A model generated the notes under the pieces. The model searched no databases. It saw nothing but the letters and a program-made list of their open reading frames with translations, and was not told where the DNA came from. Positions 8,801-16,800 of a stretch of DNA of 64,000 nt are shown one piece after another. Each line of letters starts with the position of its first letter. Positions within the stretch are counted from its first letter, which is position 1. The position numbers and the translations under genes were made by a program. Origin of the DNA: Streptomyces sp. NBC_01571 (lineage in GTDB: Bacteria > Actinomycetota > Actinomycetes > Streptomycetales > Streptomycetaceae); NCBI RefSeq assembly GCF_026339875.1, contig NZ_JAPEPZ010000001.1, forward strand, positions 2,790,001 through 2,854,000, given 5' to 3'.

Positions 8801-9366
8801 TTCTGCGCAACGACTTCCAATCGGACCTCCCTCCCGAAGATCTCCTTCCAGGGCGCCAGCAGCTTCATCGCGACGTCCTCCCTGCCCACCGCCAGCGCCC
8901 GGACCGGCTCCGAGAGCGGCCCGAGCAGCACCGTCAGTCCGGGGCCGCCGTGCTCGCGCAGCGCCTCCCATGGCACCACCGGCGGCGTGCCGGACCCGGC
9001 ACCGGCATGGGCGGCCGAGGTGATGCGGCACAGCCGCGCCCATCCGGCCCGGTTCTGCGCGAGCAGCACGAACCGCAGAGACGGTTCGATCACGTGGGCG
9101 CCGCCGCGCGCCGGAGTGCGGTGGCGCTGAGCGGGTGGCGGGGGCGCCAGGGCCTCCACCGCCAGGTCGACACCGAAGACCGGCCGCACCCCCGCTTCGG
9201 CGCAGGCCCGAGCGAACCGGACGGCGCCGGTGACCGTGTCCCGGTCGGTGAGCGCGAGCGCCGTCATGCCTCGCTCGGCCGCCCGCCGGACGAGCTGCTC
9301 GGGATGGGCGGCGCCGTAGCGGATGGAGTAACCGGACGCGACGTGCAGATGGGCGAAGCCCGCCAT
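5878..9366 (-). CDS. dnaE2: Error-prone DNA polymerase III alpha subunit DnaE2
   Basis: A 1162-residue C-family polymerase of the DnaE2 (ImuC) branch, a little longer than most. The PHP domain is N-terminal (FAHLHVASGYSIRYG at 4-18). The palm carries the catalytic PDIDIDVES motif at about 420-428. A C-terminal OB-fold lies near 1000-1100 (VLVAGVRASTQTPPIASGKR...). It performs mutagenic gap filling at lesions. The downstream ImuB-like gene overlaps its stop by 4 bases, forming a two-gene mutasome operon. A LexA-like box at 9418-9433, 52 bases upstream of the start, predicts SOS induction. Start at the ATG giving MAGFAHLHVASG, as in homologues. Confidence 0.95.
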   Translation of the reverse strand: MAGFAHLHVASGYSIRYGAAHPEQLVRRAAERGMTALALTDRDTVTGAVRFARACAEAGVRPVFGVDLAVEALAPPPPAQRHRTPARGGAHVIEPSLRFVLLAQNRAGWARLCRITSAAHAGAGSGTPPVVPWEALREHGGPGLTVLLGPLSEPVRALAVGREDVAMKLLAPWKEIFGREVRLEVVAQKRFGTGPGSLRLAARTLTLADRTRTTAVLSNAVRYADPDQHRLADVLDAARLLRPIDRRRLDSGQRWLKDERAMTVVARMVAECAGADVRRARRLMADTADTAATCTIDPRADLGLGVPHFPEPSIFGAEPGARGAAELLRRQCEAGLARRGLDHDRAVLDRLDEELDVISRLNYDSYFLAVGQVVADIRAKGIRVAARGSGAGSMVCHALDIATANPLDHRLLFERFLSVRRASLPDIDIDVESARRLECYDVIFERFGKERVAVTAMPETYRARRALRDTGLALGIAPADVDRIAKSFPHLRAADITGALAELPELRRLAADAHRYGPLWELAEGLDSLVHGMAMHPCGVVISDATLLDRLPVQPTPQGDYPMAMAAKEEVEALGNIKLDVLGVRMLSSMAHAVTEIERTTGNRIELDDPRQVPLDDVFAFKLIQESQTLGLFQLESPGQQDLLSRLQPRDPQDVIADISLFRPGPVAGGMPERYIAARHGGTPAYAHPDLEPVLADTYGVTIWHEQIIETLSVMTGCDRALAEIARRALGDKERLPKIKDWFHGLARARGYSAAVRDEVWKTVEAFGAYGFCRAHAVAFAVPALQSAWLKAHYPAFLLAGLLEHDPGMWPKRVLVSDARRRGVPILPVDINHSKVKHTVEKADGDQWGVRLALSAVHGISEDECARIEEGQPYGSLSDFWQRARPGRPVAERLAGIGALDCLHDGRLTRRDLLLQIAELHRQSRNRTAGSGQLPIDTGAVGGAEPSGLPEMTGREALSAELSTLGIDVSRHLMEHHHRLLREIGATDAAHLAGLRAGQQVLVAGVRASTQTPPIASGKRVIFVTLEDGSGLVDLAFFEDSHPACAYTVFHSGLLLVRGTVQVRGTRRTVVGTMAWDLDEIAAARRDNGPEAALALLGAGHPHPTPAQPVRGRPQPVPAPPRRTLANGTTGARLHPYADLQPAGTRSADLKKFGHRSPGSAG

Positions 9367-9417
9367 GCCGCACCTCCATCACTCCACCCCTTTTCGGCCA
9401 TACGCCCGATATCTTCA

Positions 9418-9433
9418 TCGTACGCTCGTTCGA
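9418..9433 (-). promoter_or_regulatory. LexA/SOS box upstream of dnaE2
   Basis: On the reverse strand this reads TCGAACGAGCGTACGA, which differs from the actinobacterial SOS consensus TCGAAC-N4-GTTCGA at one position. Its location 52 bases before the dnaE2 start is right for a promoter-blocking LexA site. Confidence 0.68.
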
Positions 9434-9769
9434 TTACTCTAGCCCCATCAGCCCCGGTCAGCGATTAGATTCGAACACATCAGCGATTCTTTGGCGAGCG
9501 GAGCGGCGGCCGGAACAGGCACCGCCCCGTCACCTCCCCAGCAGGGCGGCGCAGTTGGGGAAAAACACCCCCGCGAAGCGCTCCATACGCCACCGTTCGA
9601 CGGTCCGGGAAGGGCGGGCGGTGCCGGTGTGCGACATAGACGGCACTCTCCGTGACATCGGTACGACGCTCCCGTGCCGACGGGGCGCGGTCCGGGGAAG
9701 CGGACGGTGACGATGCCGGGGGCGTCCTCGGGGTCGGCGAGAGAGCCCTGCTCGTGGGAGCGCGAACGG
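9434..9769. other. Gene-free region between dnaE2 and the S1 protease gene
   Basis: About 340 bases with no supported gene. It includes a lone LexA half-site, TCGAACACAT at 9471-9480. Past that, both flanking genes point left, so this region is upstream of dnaE2 and downstream of the protease. A 35-codon reverse frame (9530-9637) was considered and not accepted. Confidence 0.4.
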
Positions 9770-9810
9770 CAGAGGCCCCGCCCCCCCGCGGTGCGGGGAC
9801 GGGGCCTCTG
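9770..9810 (-). terminator. Hairpin terminator of the S1 protease gene
   Basis: Perfect 11-bp stem CAGAGGCCCCG (9770-9780) / CGGGGCCTCTG (9800-9810) flanking a GC-rich loop, 21 bases beyond the protease stop. Confidence 0.75.
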
Positions 9811-9830
9811 TCGGAGAAGCGGGCGAACGG

Positions 9831-10913
9831 TCAGCCGATCTGGGCGCCGAACGCCGAGAGCGCCTCGGTGACCGGCTGGAAGAAGGTCTCGCCGCCCGAG
9901 GTGCAGTCGCCGCTGCCGCCGGAAGTGAGGCCGATGGCGCTGTCGCCGTCGAAGAGCGAACCGCCGCTGTCACCGGGCTCGGCGCAGACATCGGTCTGGA
10001 TGAGCCCGTTGACGATGTCCCCGTTGCCGTAGTTCACGGTGGCGTCCAGGCCGGTGACCGTGCCGCTGTGCACCTGGGTCGTCGAACCGCTGCGGGTGAC
10101 CTTCTCGCCGACGGTCGCCTCGGCCGCCTTGGTGATGGGCTGCGAGGAACCGTTGTAGAGGTCGACGGCGCTCGGGTGCTCGGTGCTCGCGGTGTACTTG
10201 ACCAGACCGAAGTCGTTGTCCGGGAAGCTGGACTGCTCGTTCGTGCCGATCTGGTTGCCGCTGGAGTCCGACCAGGTGGAGATCGCCTCGGTGCAGTGGC
10301 CGGCGGTGATGAAGTACGGCTGGCCGCCCTTCACGACGTTGAAGCCGAGCGAGCAGCGGCCGCCGGAGCCGGTGATGGCGTCACCGCCCGCGATGAAGGG
10401 CTTGAACTCCCCCTTGGTCCGCTGGAGTTCGGCCTTGGATCCGAGTGAGTCGACGACCTCGGCCAGCTTGGCCCATTCGGCCTTGGAGACCGTACGGTCC
10501 GCGGTGACGACGACCTTGTTGGTCTGCGGGTCGGTCGCCCAGGACGTGCCCGGGATGGTCGCGTCGCTCTTGAGCGTCGTACGGGCGCTCTTGAGCTCGG
10601 CGAGGGAGTTCTCGACGACTCTGGCCCGGGCGCCGGCCGACGTCACGGCCTTGGCCGCGGTCTCGTCGAGCACGTTGACGACGAGGTGCCGGGACTTCGC
10701 GTCGTAATACGTTCCCGCCGCGTCGGCGCCGAGATCCTCGCCGAGGGTCGAGGCGAGCTTTCCGGCCGCCGCGATCGACAGCGTGTGCGGTGCGGGGGCC
10801 TTCGCCGTCTCGCTCGCGTTCGCAGTCTGGAAAGTGGCTCCGGCTGCGACGAGTGCGGCGATGCCCGCACCCGCCATGACGGCACGCCTCGCGGGTATGC
10901 GTCGGTGCTTCAA
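9831..10913 (-). CDS. Secreted S1 serine protease with alpha-lytic-type propeptide
   Basis: A 360-residue preproprotease of the chymotrypsin-like S1 family (streptogrisin/alpha-lytic branch). The signal peptide is at about 1-31 ([11 protein letters not shown]). A long propeptide follows, and the mature catalytic domain starts near [12 protein letters not shown]. The triad is visible: His in FITAGHC, Asp in DNDFGLVKY, Ser in GDSGGSLF. The N-terminal part contains the alpha-lytic protease prodomain pattern ([21 protein letters not shown]) that folds the enzyme before self-cleavage. The TTG start at 10913 is chosen because AGGAGG lies 7 bases before it; a longer frame to 11060 would put extra residues before a good signal peptide. 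It would be an extracellular scavenging protease. Confidence 0.92.
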   Translation of the reverse strand: MKHRRIPARRAVMAGAGIAALVAAGATFQTANASETAKAPAPHTLSIAAAGKLASTLGEDLGADAAGTYYDAKSRHLVVNVLDETAAKAVTSAGARARVVENSLAELKSARTTLKSDATIPGTSWATDPQTNKVVVTADRTVSKAEWAKLAEVVDSLGSKAELQRTKGEFKPFIAGGDAITGSGGRCSLGFNVVKGGQPYFITAGHCTEAISTWSDSSGNQIGTNEQSSFPDNDFGLVKYTASTEHPSAVDLYNGSSQPITKAAEATVGEKVTRSGSTTQVHSGTVTGLDATVNYGNGDIVNGLIQTDVCAEPGDSGGSLFDGDSAIGLTSGGSGDCTSGGETFFQPVTEALSAFGAQIG

Positions 10914-11191
10914 GTCACGTCCTCCTGTGGGGGGTCGGTCAGGGAGGTTGTGGGGACCTCCAGGACCGGAAGGCGTACGGACACACACCCGGCTCACAGC
11001 AAAATGCCGTGTCCATGCCCGTTGTTCGCCGCCCACTATTCCGAGGCGCACAGGGAGCACACAAGGTCGACTTCAGGACGCGCATACGGCAACAGCCCCG
11101 CGCCCCGCACACCTTGACCGTGCGTGGTCACAGCACACGAGTTCCCACTGCAAATACTGTGTGCGAGGAGTCGGAATGCGGCCTGTGAGGT
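10914..11191. other. Intergenic region upstream of the S1 protease
   Basis: No gene seen. It contains the protease ribosome binding site (AGGAGG), its presumed promoter and the 3' flank of the SPFH gene. No clear hairpin was found after the SPFH stop. Confidence 0.35.
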
Positions 11192-12199
11192 CTAGTCCTG
11201 TCTTGAATTCGCCCTCTCGGGACCCTCTTCCAAGAGGGTTTCGGGAAGCTGCGGTTGCTCCCGCACCGATTGCTGGGCGGCGGGAGGCGCCGGTTCCGGT
11301 GCGATCGGATCGGGTGCGATCGGTTCCGGTGCGATCGGTTCCGGTCGCGATGCCGATGCCGATGCCGGTGCGACCGGAACCGGTGCGGGTCCCTGTGCCG
11401 GGGCGACCGGCGCCGGTGCGGCCGGTTCCGGTGCGGCCGGCTGCTGGGCCCGCTCCAGGAACCGCAGCAGTTCGACGGGGAAGGGCAGGACGAGCGTGGA
11501 GTTCTTCTCCGCCGCCACCGCCACCACCGTCTGCAGCAGCCTCAGCTGCAACGCGGCCGGCTGCTCGGACATCACCCCGGCGGCCTCCGCCAGCTTCTTC
11601 GACGCCTGCAGTTCCGCGTCCGCGTTGATGACCCGGGCCCGCCGCTCGCGGTCGGCCTCGGCCTGCCGGGCCATCGACCGCTTCATCGTCTCCGGCAGCG
11701 ACACGTCCTTGATCTCCACCCGGTCGATCTGCACGCCCCAGCCCATGGCCGGGCTGTCGATCATCAGCTCCAGGCCCTGGTTGAGCTTCTCGCGGTTGGA
11801 GAGCAGGTCGTCGAGGTCGCTCTTGCCGATGATCGAACGCAGCGAGGTCTGCGCCATCTGCGACACCGCGAACTGGTAGTCCTCCACCTGGATGATCGCG
11901 TCGGCCGCGTCCACCACCTTGAAGTAGACGACCGCGTCCACCCGCACCGTGACGTTGTCCCGGGTGATGCCCTCCTGCGCGGGCACCGGCATCGTGACGA
12001 TCTGCATATTGACCTTGCGCAGCTTGTCGACGAAGGGCACGACCATCGTGAACCCGGGTCCACGCACCTCCGAGCGCAGCCGGCCCAGGCGCAACACCAC
12101 TCCGCGTTCGTACTGTTTGACCACGCGGGCCCCGGCCATCACATAGACCAGGCCCACCGACGCGACGGAGACTCCCGCCGCCACCAGTTCCTCGACCAT
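11192..12199 (-). CDS. SPFH/band-7 (stomatin-like) membrane protein with Pro-Ala tail
   Basis: A 335-residue slipin/stomatin-type protein. One N-terminal membrane segment (about 5-25, VAAGVSVASVGLVYVMAGA) is followed by the SPFH domain (QYERGVVLRLGRL to about residue 220) and a helical region rich in Ala/Glu/Arg. The last ~75 residues are a proline/alanine-rich tail with PEPIAPEPIAPDPIAPEP-type repeats, absent from ordinary stomatins. SPFH proteins form large ring assemblies organising membrane microdomains. Many partner with an NfeD protein, and none is adjacent here. The ATG at 12199 is preceded by a G-run ribosome binding site; GTG at 12202 is an alternative. It lies between two secreted proteases on the same strand, but with long gaps, so it is probably its own transcript. 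Confidence 0.9.
   Translation of the reverse strand: MVEELVAAGVSVASVGLVYVMAGARVVKQYERGVVLRLGRLRSEVRGPGFTMVVPFVDKLRKVNMQIVTMPVPAQEGITRDNVTVRVDAVVYFKVVDAADAIIQVEDYQFAVSQMAQTSLRSIIGKSDLDDLLSNREKLNQGLELMIDSPAMGWGVQIDRVEIKDVSLPETMKRSMARQAEADRERRARVINADAELQASKKLAEAAGVMSEQPAALQLRLLQTVVAVAAEKNSTLVLPFPVELLRFLERAQQPAAPEPAAPAPVAPAQGPAPVPVAPASASASRPEPIAPEPIAPDPIAPEPAPPAAQQSVREQPQLPETLLEEGPERANSRQD
11281..11440. repeat. Short repeats encoding the SPFH Pro-Ala tail
   Basis: Imperfect repeats built on GGTTCCGGTGCGATCGG and CGGTGCGGCCGGTTCC recur through this stretch and encode the xPIAPEP and xPAAPEP repeats of the SPFH tail. Repeat-length change by slippage would alter tail length in frame. Confidence 0.55.
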
Positions 12200-12301
12200 C
12201 ACGGCCCCCCAGGGTCCGACGTGGCGCATCAGGCGTGTGCCAGACCCTGTCAGGCCTGCCTCACGGGTTCACCTCGACGGTAACCCCGCTACCGGAACAA
12301 G

Positions 12302-12340
12302 GGCGAGCCCCCGCACGCCGGTTGCGTACGGGGGCTCGCC
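12302..12340 (-). terminator. Hairpin terminator of the streptogrisin-like gene
   Basis: Perfect 12-bp stem, GGCGAGCCCCCG (12302-12313) against CGGGGGCTCGCC (12329-12340). It lies 83 bases past the stop of the protease gene at 12423 and ahead of the SPFH gene. Confidence 0.78.
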
Positions 12341-12422
12341 TTCTGCTGGCTGCAGGTCTGGCCGTGCGGGGCACTGTGGGGGTGTGCCGTGGGGGGAGTG
12401 TGCCGTGGGGGGAATCAGTCGG

Positions 12423-13328
12423 TCAGCCGACGCTCACGCCGTAGTAGCTCAGCGCCTCGGTGACCGGCTGGAAGAAGGTCGTACCGCCGGAGGTGCAGTT
12501 GCCACTGCCACCGGAGGTCAGACCGTAGGCGACGGAACCCCCGTAGAGCGGACCGCCGCTGTCGCCGCCCTCGGCGCAGACGGTGGTCTGGATCATCTGG
12601 TACACCACGTCGCCGCCGCCGTAGTTGACCGTCGCGTTCAGCGCGGTGACGCGGCCGCTGTGCGTGCCGGTGGTCGAGCCGCGGCGGTAGACGGTCGTGC
12701 CCACGCTGGGCGTGGCCGCGCTGGTGATGGTCTGGCTGCCGACCGCGCTCGGGTGGGCGACCGAGGAGTTCGTGTAGCGGACCAGCGCGAAGTCGTTGGT
12801 CGGGAAGCTGTAGCTGACGTTCGTGCCCAGCGTGGTGGTGTGACCGGAGTTGGAGTACCAGGTGGAGGCGACCTCACCGCAGTGGCCCGCGGTCAGGAAG
12901 TAGTAGGTGCTGCCGCTGTGCACGTTGAATCCGAGCGAACAGCGGTAGGAGCCGCCGTAGATGGCGTCGCCGCCGGTGATCAGCTTCTTGAACTTGCCCG
13001 GGGTGTGCTTGATCGTGAGGGCCGCCGAGTTGCCGCCCGCGTCCTTCTTGATCTTCGCGATCTCGGCCTGGGAGACCGTGCTGTCGACGGTGACGACGAC
13101 ACGGTTCGTCTTGGCGTCGACCGCCCAGGCGGTGCCCGCGATGTCGGAGTTGAGGACCGACTTGTTCACTGTGCTCAGCTGGGTGGCGCTGAACGTGTGG
13201 ACGTCGGCCGCGTTCGCGGTGGGGGTGGCGAACGCCGCCGCGGCCACGAGTCCGGTGGTCACGGCCATCAGTTTGACGCGTCTCGCTATGCCGCTGCGAG
13301 GAGTGGGGGTGGTGCGCTTGATCCTCAC
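12423..13328 (-). CDS. Streptogrisin A/B-like secreted serine protease
   Basis: A 301-residue preproenzyme very similar in plan to Streptomyces griseus protease B/A. The signal peptide ends in FATPTANA (about 41). The propeptide carries the [10 protein letters not shown] prodomain motif. The mature enzyme begins near [17 protein letters not shown]. Catalytic His is in FLTAGHC, Asp in TNDFALVRY and Ser in GDSGGPLY. Cys pairs (RCSLGF/HC and [14 protein letters not shown]) match the conserved disulfides. The GTG at 13328 is chosen because GGAGG lies 8 bases before it and the product begins VRIKRT, like known homologues; the longer frame from 13418 would break the signal peptide. Broad extracellular protein degradation is expected. 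Confidence 0.93.
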   Translation of the reverse strand: MRIKRTTPTPRSGIARRVKLMAVTTGLVAAAAFATPTANAADVHTFSATQLSTVNKSVLNSDIAGTAWAVDAKTNRVVVTVDSTVSQAEIAKIKKDAGGNSAALTIKHTPGKFKKLITGGDAIYGGSYRCSLGFNVHSGSTYYFLTAGHCGEVASTWYSNSGHTTTLGTNVSYSFPTNDFALVRYTNSSVAHPSAVGSQTITSAATPSVGTTVYRRGSTTGTHSGRVTALNATVNYGGGDVVYQMIQTTVCAEGGDSGGPLYGGSVAYGLTSGGSGNCTSGGTTFFQPVTEALSYYGVSVG

Positions 13329-13617
13329 TTTTCGTTCCTCCCGAGGGAAGTAGGGGGCCCGCGTGGGGTCGGGGCCCGTGAGGCGCAGCCGGGAGCCGCC
13401 CATCCGGATTCCGGACAAGCCGTGCCCCTGACAAGCGCTGAGGGGGAGTATTCGGCCGCACGGCCGACCGGCGCAAGGGCGCCTTTCGGCCGTGCAGCGT
13501 TCAACTTGCGTACTGCCAAGGGGCGTTGATCTCTCCCGGCACGATGGCGCGGAATCCGTGCGGACCGGGGTGCTGCCCGCTCTCCCGCACCCGCTCCCCC
13601 ATCCCCGCTCCCCCCGC

Positions 13618-14400
13618 TCAGCTCAGCGTGCGCTCCCCCGCCGCGACGGCCGCGCCCAGCGTATTGCCGGGAGGCGGGAAGGGGCAGACGAAGTGGTCGG
13701 CGAACGCGCACGGCGGAAGCACGGCGCGGTTGAAATCCACGGTCGTGCGCCCCTCGCCGTCGGGCGCCGCGGGGCGCAGGAACCGGAAGCGATAACTACC
13801 GTCCTCGCTGGTGGCGTCGGCGAACACGGCCCACAGCGAGCCGTCGCTCTCGACCGACACCTGGAGCGTGAGATCCGCGCCGTCCAGGGTGAAGGCGAGG
13901 ATGCCGCCGAGTTCGAGTCCGCGCGTCTGCCCGTCCGCGTTCTCCACCCGTACGGTGCGCCTCTCGCCGTACGGCGTGAAGTGCCCCGGCACCGACCAGC
14001 GCGGATCGTACGGTGTCGCCTCGATGCCCTTGAACGCCGTCCGCGTCGGAGCGGCGGGGTCGAAGTCGCGTACGCCCCAGACTCCTTCGCGCACCAGGAC
14101 GACGAAGCGGCGCTCGCCGGTCCCGACGCGGGCCCCGGCCGCCGGGCCCACGTCCGCCACCAGCCGGACCTCGCCGGTGAAGGGCTCGCCGTCCACGCTG
14201 AGGCCGTCCTCGGGCGCGGCCGTCAGCACGACGTCCTCCTCCTCGGCGGTCCACCGCCCGGGGATGTCCGGAAGTCGCCCGTCCGGATAATCCTCCAGCC
14301 AGTGCGTGCCGGTGAGCGCCAGCGGGCCGTAGGGCGCCGACACCGTCTCGATGCGGTGCTCGTGCCACTGCTTCCAGTCCTCGGATGCGTCCGTCGTCAT
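13618..14400 (-). CDS. DUF1684 domain protein
   Basis: A 260-residue protein of the DUF1684 family. The signature C-terminal block [16 protein letters not shown] followed by VCPFPPPGN is intact, and the N-terminal part has the family's [21 protein letters not shown] start. No enzymatic function is established for the family. The start is 4 bases beyond the stop of the upstream flavin monooxygenase gene, so it is the last gene of the organosulfur operon (20438 to 13618). This linkage suggests a role in the same catabolic route. Confidence 0.88.
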   Translation of the reverse strand: MTTDASEDWKQWHEHRIETVSAPYGPLALTGTHWLEDYPDGRLPDIPGRWTAEEEDVVLTAAPEDGLSVDGEPFTGEVRLVADVGPAAGARVGTGERRFVVLVREGVWGVRDFDPAAPTRTAFKGIEATPYDPRWSVPGHFTPYGERRTVRVENADGQTRGLELGGILAFTLDGADLTLQVSVESDGSLWAVFADATSEDGSYRFRFLRPAAPDGEGRTTVDFNRAVLPPCAFADHFVCPFPPPGNTLGAAVAAGERTLS

Positions 14401-14404
14401 GTGA

Positions 14405-15664
14405 TCAACCTTTCCACAGGGGCCGCACCGACCCGAGGTGTGAGCGGAGCGTCGTACCCGTGTATTCCGTGCGGAAGGCGCCCCGCTCCTGGAGCAGCGG
14501 GACCACCCGGTCGACGAACTCGTCGAGTCCGCCGGGGGCCGGACGGGGGACGAGGACGAAGCCGTCGGCGGCGCCGGCGGTCACGAACGCGTCCAGCTCG
14601 GCGGCGACCGCCTCCGGGGTGCCGACGTACGAGGGCCGTCCGTAGGCCTCGGAAAGAGGGCCGTCGGGGACGTACGGGCCGGTGCGCCGGACCTCCCACG
14701 GCGCGACGGTCGCGTTCCGCGCCGGAATCCCCTGGCCGTGCAGGTCGGCGGCCCGTTCCCTCGCCTCGGCGGCAGTGTCGCCGAGCACCACGGTCACGGC
14801 GGGCATGATCTTCAGGTCGCCGGGAGCGCGCCCGTACGTCGCGAGCCGCCTCTCCATGTCCGCGCGGAACTCCCGGCCCGCCTCCGGTGTCCGGTGCCGC
14901 GTGATGACGACCTCCGCGGTGGACGCGGCGAACTCCCGTCCCCCGTCCGAGTCGTCGGCCTGGATGATCACGGGGTGCCCCTGCGGCGAGCGCGGCACGC
15001 CGAACCCGCTCGCGACGTCGACACGCCGGCGCCGGCGGCCCGAGGGGCGCGGGCCGCCCTCCGGTGGACAGGAGTCCCACAACTCCCGTGCTATCTCGAC
15101 GAATTCGGCGGAACGCCCGAGAGCGGACTCCGCCGTCCGAGGGGGGCGGGAACCTCCTCGGCGACGAGCGGGCGGTTCCGGGACGCCGTCACGCCGGAGG
15201 CCCTCGCCGGGCACGGTGTCGCGGGAGGCGACCGTGGCCCAGGCGGCGCGGCCGGCACTGAGGTGGTCCAGCGTGACGAGTCTGCGGGCGAGCCCGTACG
15301 GCTCGTCGAGGGCCGCGCCGACCGCCGCGGCGAGCCCGAGCCGCTCGGTGACGGCGGCGAGCCCGTGGAGAACGGTCAGCGGCTCCGGGTGTCCGACGAC
15401 ATCCGGATCACAGGTCGTTCCCCGGTGTTCGCGCGGTCGCGGGCTCTCGGCGAGGAGGAGGAAGTCGAACAGGCCGCGCTCGGCGGTGCGCGCCAGGTGT
15501 GCGAAGGAGGCGAAGTCGCTCCGCGGGCCCGCGTACGGATCGATCTGCGGACCCTCGTACGCGCCGGTCCGCCGGCCCTCGTACGCGCCGGTCCCTGCGA
15601 CGAGGCTCCCACCGCCCGGCAGATGCGCCGCCAGATGGATCCTGCCGCGCGTCCGTACGGTCAT
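14405..15664 (-). CDS. LLM-class flavin-dependent monooxygenase (NtaA/SnaA/DszA type)
   Basis: A 419-residue luciferase-like TIM-barrel monooxygenase. FASFAHLARTAERGLFDFLLLAE (near 50-70) and QGHPVIIQADDSDGGREFAAS, which matches the FMN/phosphate-contacting segment of the DszA/NtaA branch, are visible. The C-terminal RTEYTGTTLRSHLGSVRP is also typical. Such enzymes use FMNH2 and O2 to oxidise or cleave C-S, C-N or sulfone bonds. A flavin reductase is not adjacent, though the FAD/NAD(P) protein upstream could help. Residues about 22-45 contain an 8-residue duplication (GAYEG repeats; DNA repeat 15552-15570 / 15576-15594). It overlaps the upstream monooxygenase by 4 bases. Substrate inferred only from context. 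Confidence 0.9.
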   Translation of the reverse strand: MTVRTRGRIHLAAHLPGGGSLVAGTGAYEGRRTGAYEGPQIDPYAGPRSDFASFAHLARTAERGLFDFLLLAESPRPREHRGTTCDPDVVGHPEPLTVLHGLAAVTERLGLAAAVGAALDEPYGLARRLVTLDHLSAGRAAWATVASRDTVPGEGLRRDGVPEPPARRRGGSRPPRTAESALGRSAEFVEIARELWDSCPPEGGPRPSGRRRRRVDVASGFGVPRSPQGHPVIIQADDSDGGREFAASTAEVVITRHRTPEAGREFRADMERRLATYGRAPGDLKIMPAVTVVLGDTAAEARERAADLHGQGIPARNATVAPWEVRRTGPYVPDGPLSEAYGRPSYVGTPEAVAAELDAFVTAGAADGFVLVPRPAPGGLDEFVDRVVPLLQERGAFRTEYTGTTLRSHLGSVRPLWKG

Positions 15665-16713
15665 GACGCTCCCCCGGTCACGGCGTACCGGCCTGCGGGC
15701 CGGGCCAGTCGAAGGTGCTCCCTGAGCGTGCTTCCCGGATAGAAGGTGCGGAACAGACCGCGGTGCTGGAGCAGCGCCACCGTTCCGTTCACGAGCCGTT
15801 CCAGGTCACGGCGTGGCTCGACCGGGGTCAGGTGGAAGCCGTCGACGGCCTCGGACTCGTGCCAGACGGCGATGAGTTCGGCGAGGCCGACGGGACCGCC
15901 CCGGTACAGCGGGCCCTGCGGGGTGTGCCGGGGACCGCCGCCGCCGTGGCCGGGCTCGGCCGCGCGTTCCCCGTCACCGAGGTCGACGGTGAGCGCGCCG
16001 AGGACTCTCAGCGTGCCGGGGGCGCGGCCGGACTCAGCCGCGGCATCGCGGAGTTCGGCCCTGAGGGCGCGGGCCTGCGCCGGACCGGTGACCCGCAGGA
16101 GTGCCACGTCGGCGTACCGGGCCGCGGTCCGGCGGGTGGAGCTCCCGGTGGCGTCCACGACCCGGACGGGGTGGCCCTGCGGAGGGCGCGGCTCGATCGA
16201 GGGACCCGTCACGGAGAACGTGCTGCCCCGGAAGTCGACGCGGTGCGGCCCGTCCCGGCCGCCGAAGCCGCCGGTCACGCCGTCACCCGCGCCAACGCCA
16301 GTGCCCGCGCCGGCGTCGCCTTCCCCGTCGGCCCGGAACCGGGCCTCATCCTCATCCTCGTACGCGTCGTACGCGTCCTCGTACTCGTCCGTGGGCCCGC
16401 CGGACTGCCAGCCGGCCCGGCCGCGGCTGATCCAGTCGAGGGTCGCCACCGCCTCGTGGACATGGCAGGACTCGGTGCGGGTGCCGGACACGGTCGGTAC
16501 GAGACCGATCCGGCGGGTGGCGGGCGCGACCCGGGCGAGCACTCCGAGCGTGTCGGGGCCGGGGTGCGCGAAGGCTCCGCCGAGCGTCACGAAGTCGAGC
16601 GCGCCACGCTCCGCGAGTCGCGCCGGCTCGACGTACGCGGCGGCGTCGAAGGACCCCCGCTGATCGACGGCGGCGGCCAGGTGCAGCAGCCCCCGGCCGT
16701 GCGGTGCGGTCAT
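15661..16713 (-). CDS. LLM-class flavin-dependent monooxygenase, second copy
   Basis: A 350-residue luciferase-like protein of the same branch as its downstream neighbour, though shorter. It ends with the same family C-terminus (RTFYPGSTLREHLRLARP). It carries the PQGHPVRVVDATGSS FMN-site segment. The middle has an acidic, low-complexity insertion (DEYEDAYDAYEDEDEARF, about 113-130) followed by a Gly-rich stretch, replacing part of a normal barrel loop. This suggests either a relaxed function or a partner role. The stop overlaps the start of the next monooxygenase (ATGA). The ABC ATPase gene ends 87 bases upstream. The paired architecture resembles two-enzyme systems for S-substituted cysteine breakdown in Bacillus. 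Confidence 0.88.
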   Translation of the reverse strand: MTAPHGRGLLHLAAAVDQRGSFDAAAYVEPARLAERGALDFVTLGGAFAHPGPDTLGVLARVAPATRRIGLVPTVSGTRTESCHVHEAVATLDWISRGRAGWQSGGPTDEYEDAYDAYEDEDEARFRADGEGDAGAGTGVGAGDGVTGGFGGRDGPHRVDFRGSTFSVTGPSIEPRPPQGHPVRVVDATGSSTRRTAARYADVALLRVTGPAQARALRAELRDAAAESGRAPGTLRVLGALTVDLGDGERAAEPGHGGGGPRHTPQGPLYRGGPVGLAELIAVWHESEAVDGFHLTPVEPRRDLERLVNGTVALLQHRGLFRTFYPGSTLREHLRLARPAGRYAVTGGAS

Positions 16714-16800
16714 ATGAATGACACCTTCCCTTACCCGAATCCATGCGTGGCCATAAAGAGATCAGAAGGCTCAAATAGCCCTGAAATAGCTCGAAAGACA

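Noticed and set aside
5806..9468. Long forward open frames opposite dnaE2
   Set aside because: They are antisense shadows without ribosome binding sites or recognisable domains, and dnaE2 is unmistakable on the other strand.
9471..9486. A second LexA-like site TCGAACACAT...
   Set aside because: Only one half matches the SOS consensus, and it lies farther from dnaE2 than the good box at 9418-9433.
9530..9637. A 35-codon reverse frame starting MSHTGTARPSRT
   Set aside because: It has no clear ribosome binding site or conserved motif and overlaps a non-coding gap; kept only as a remark.
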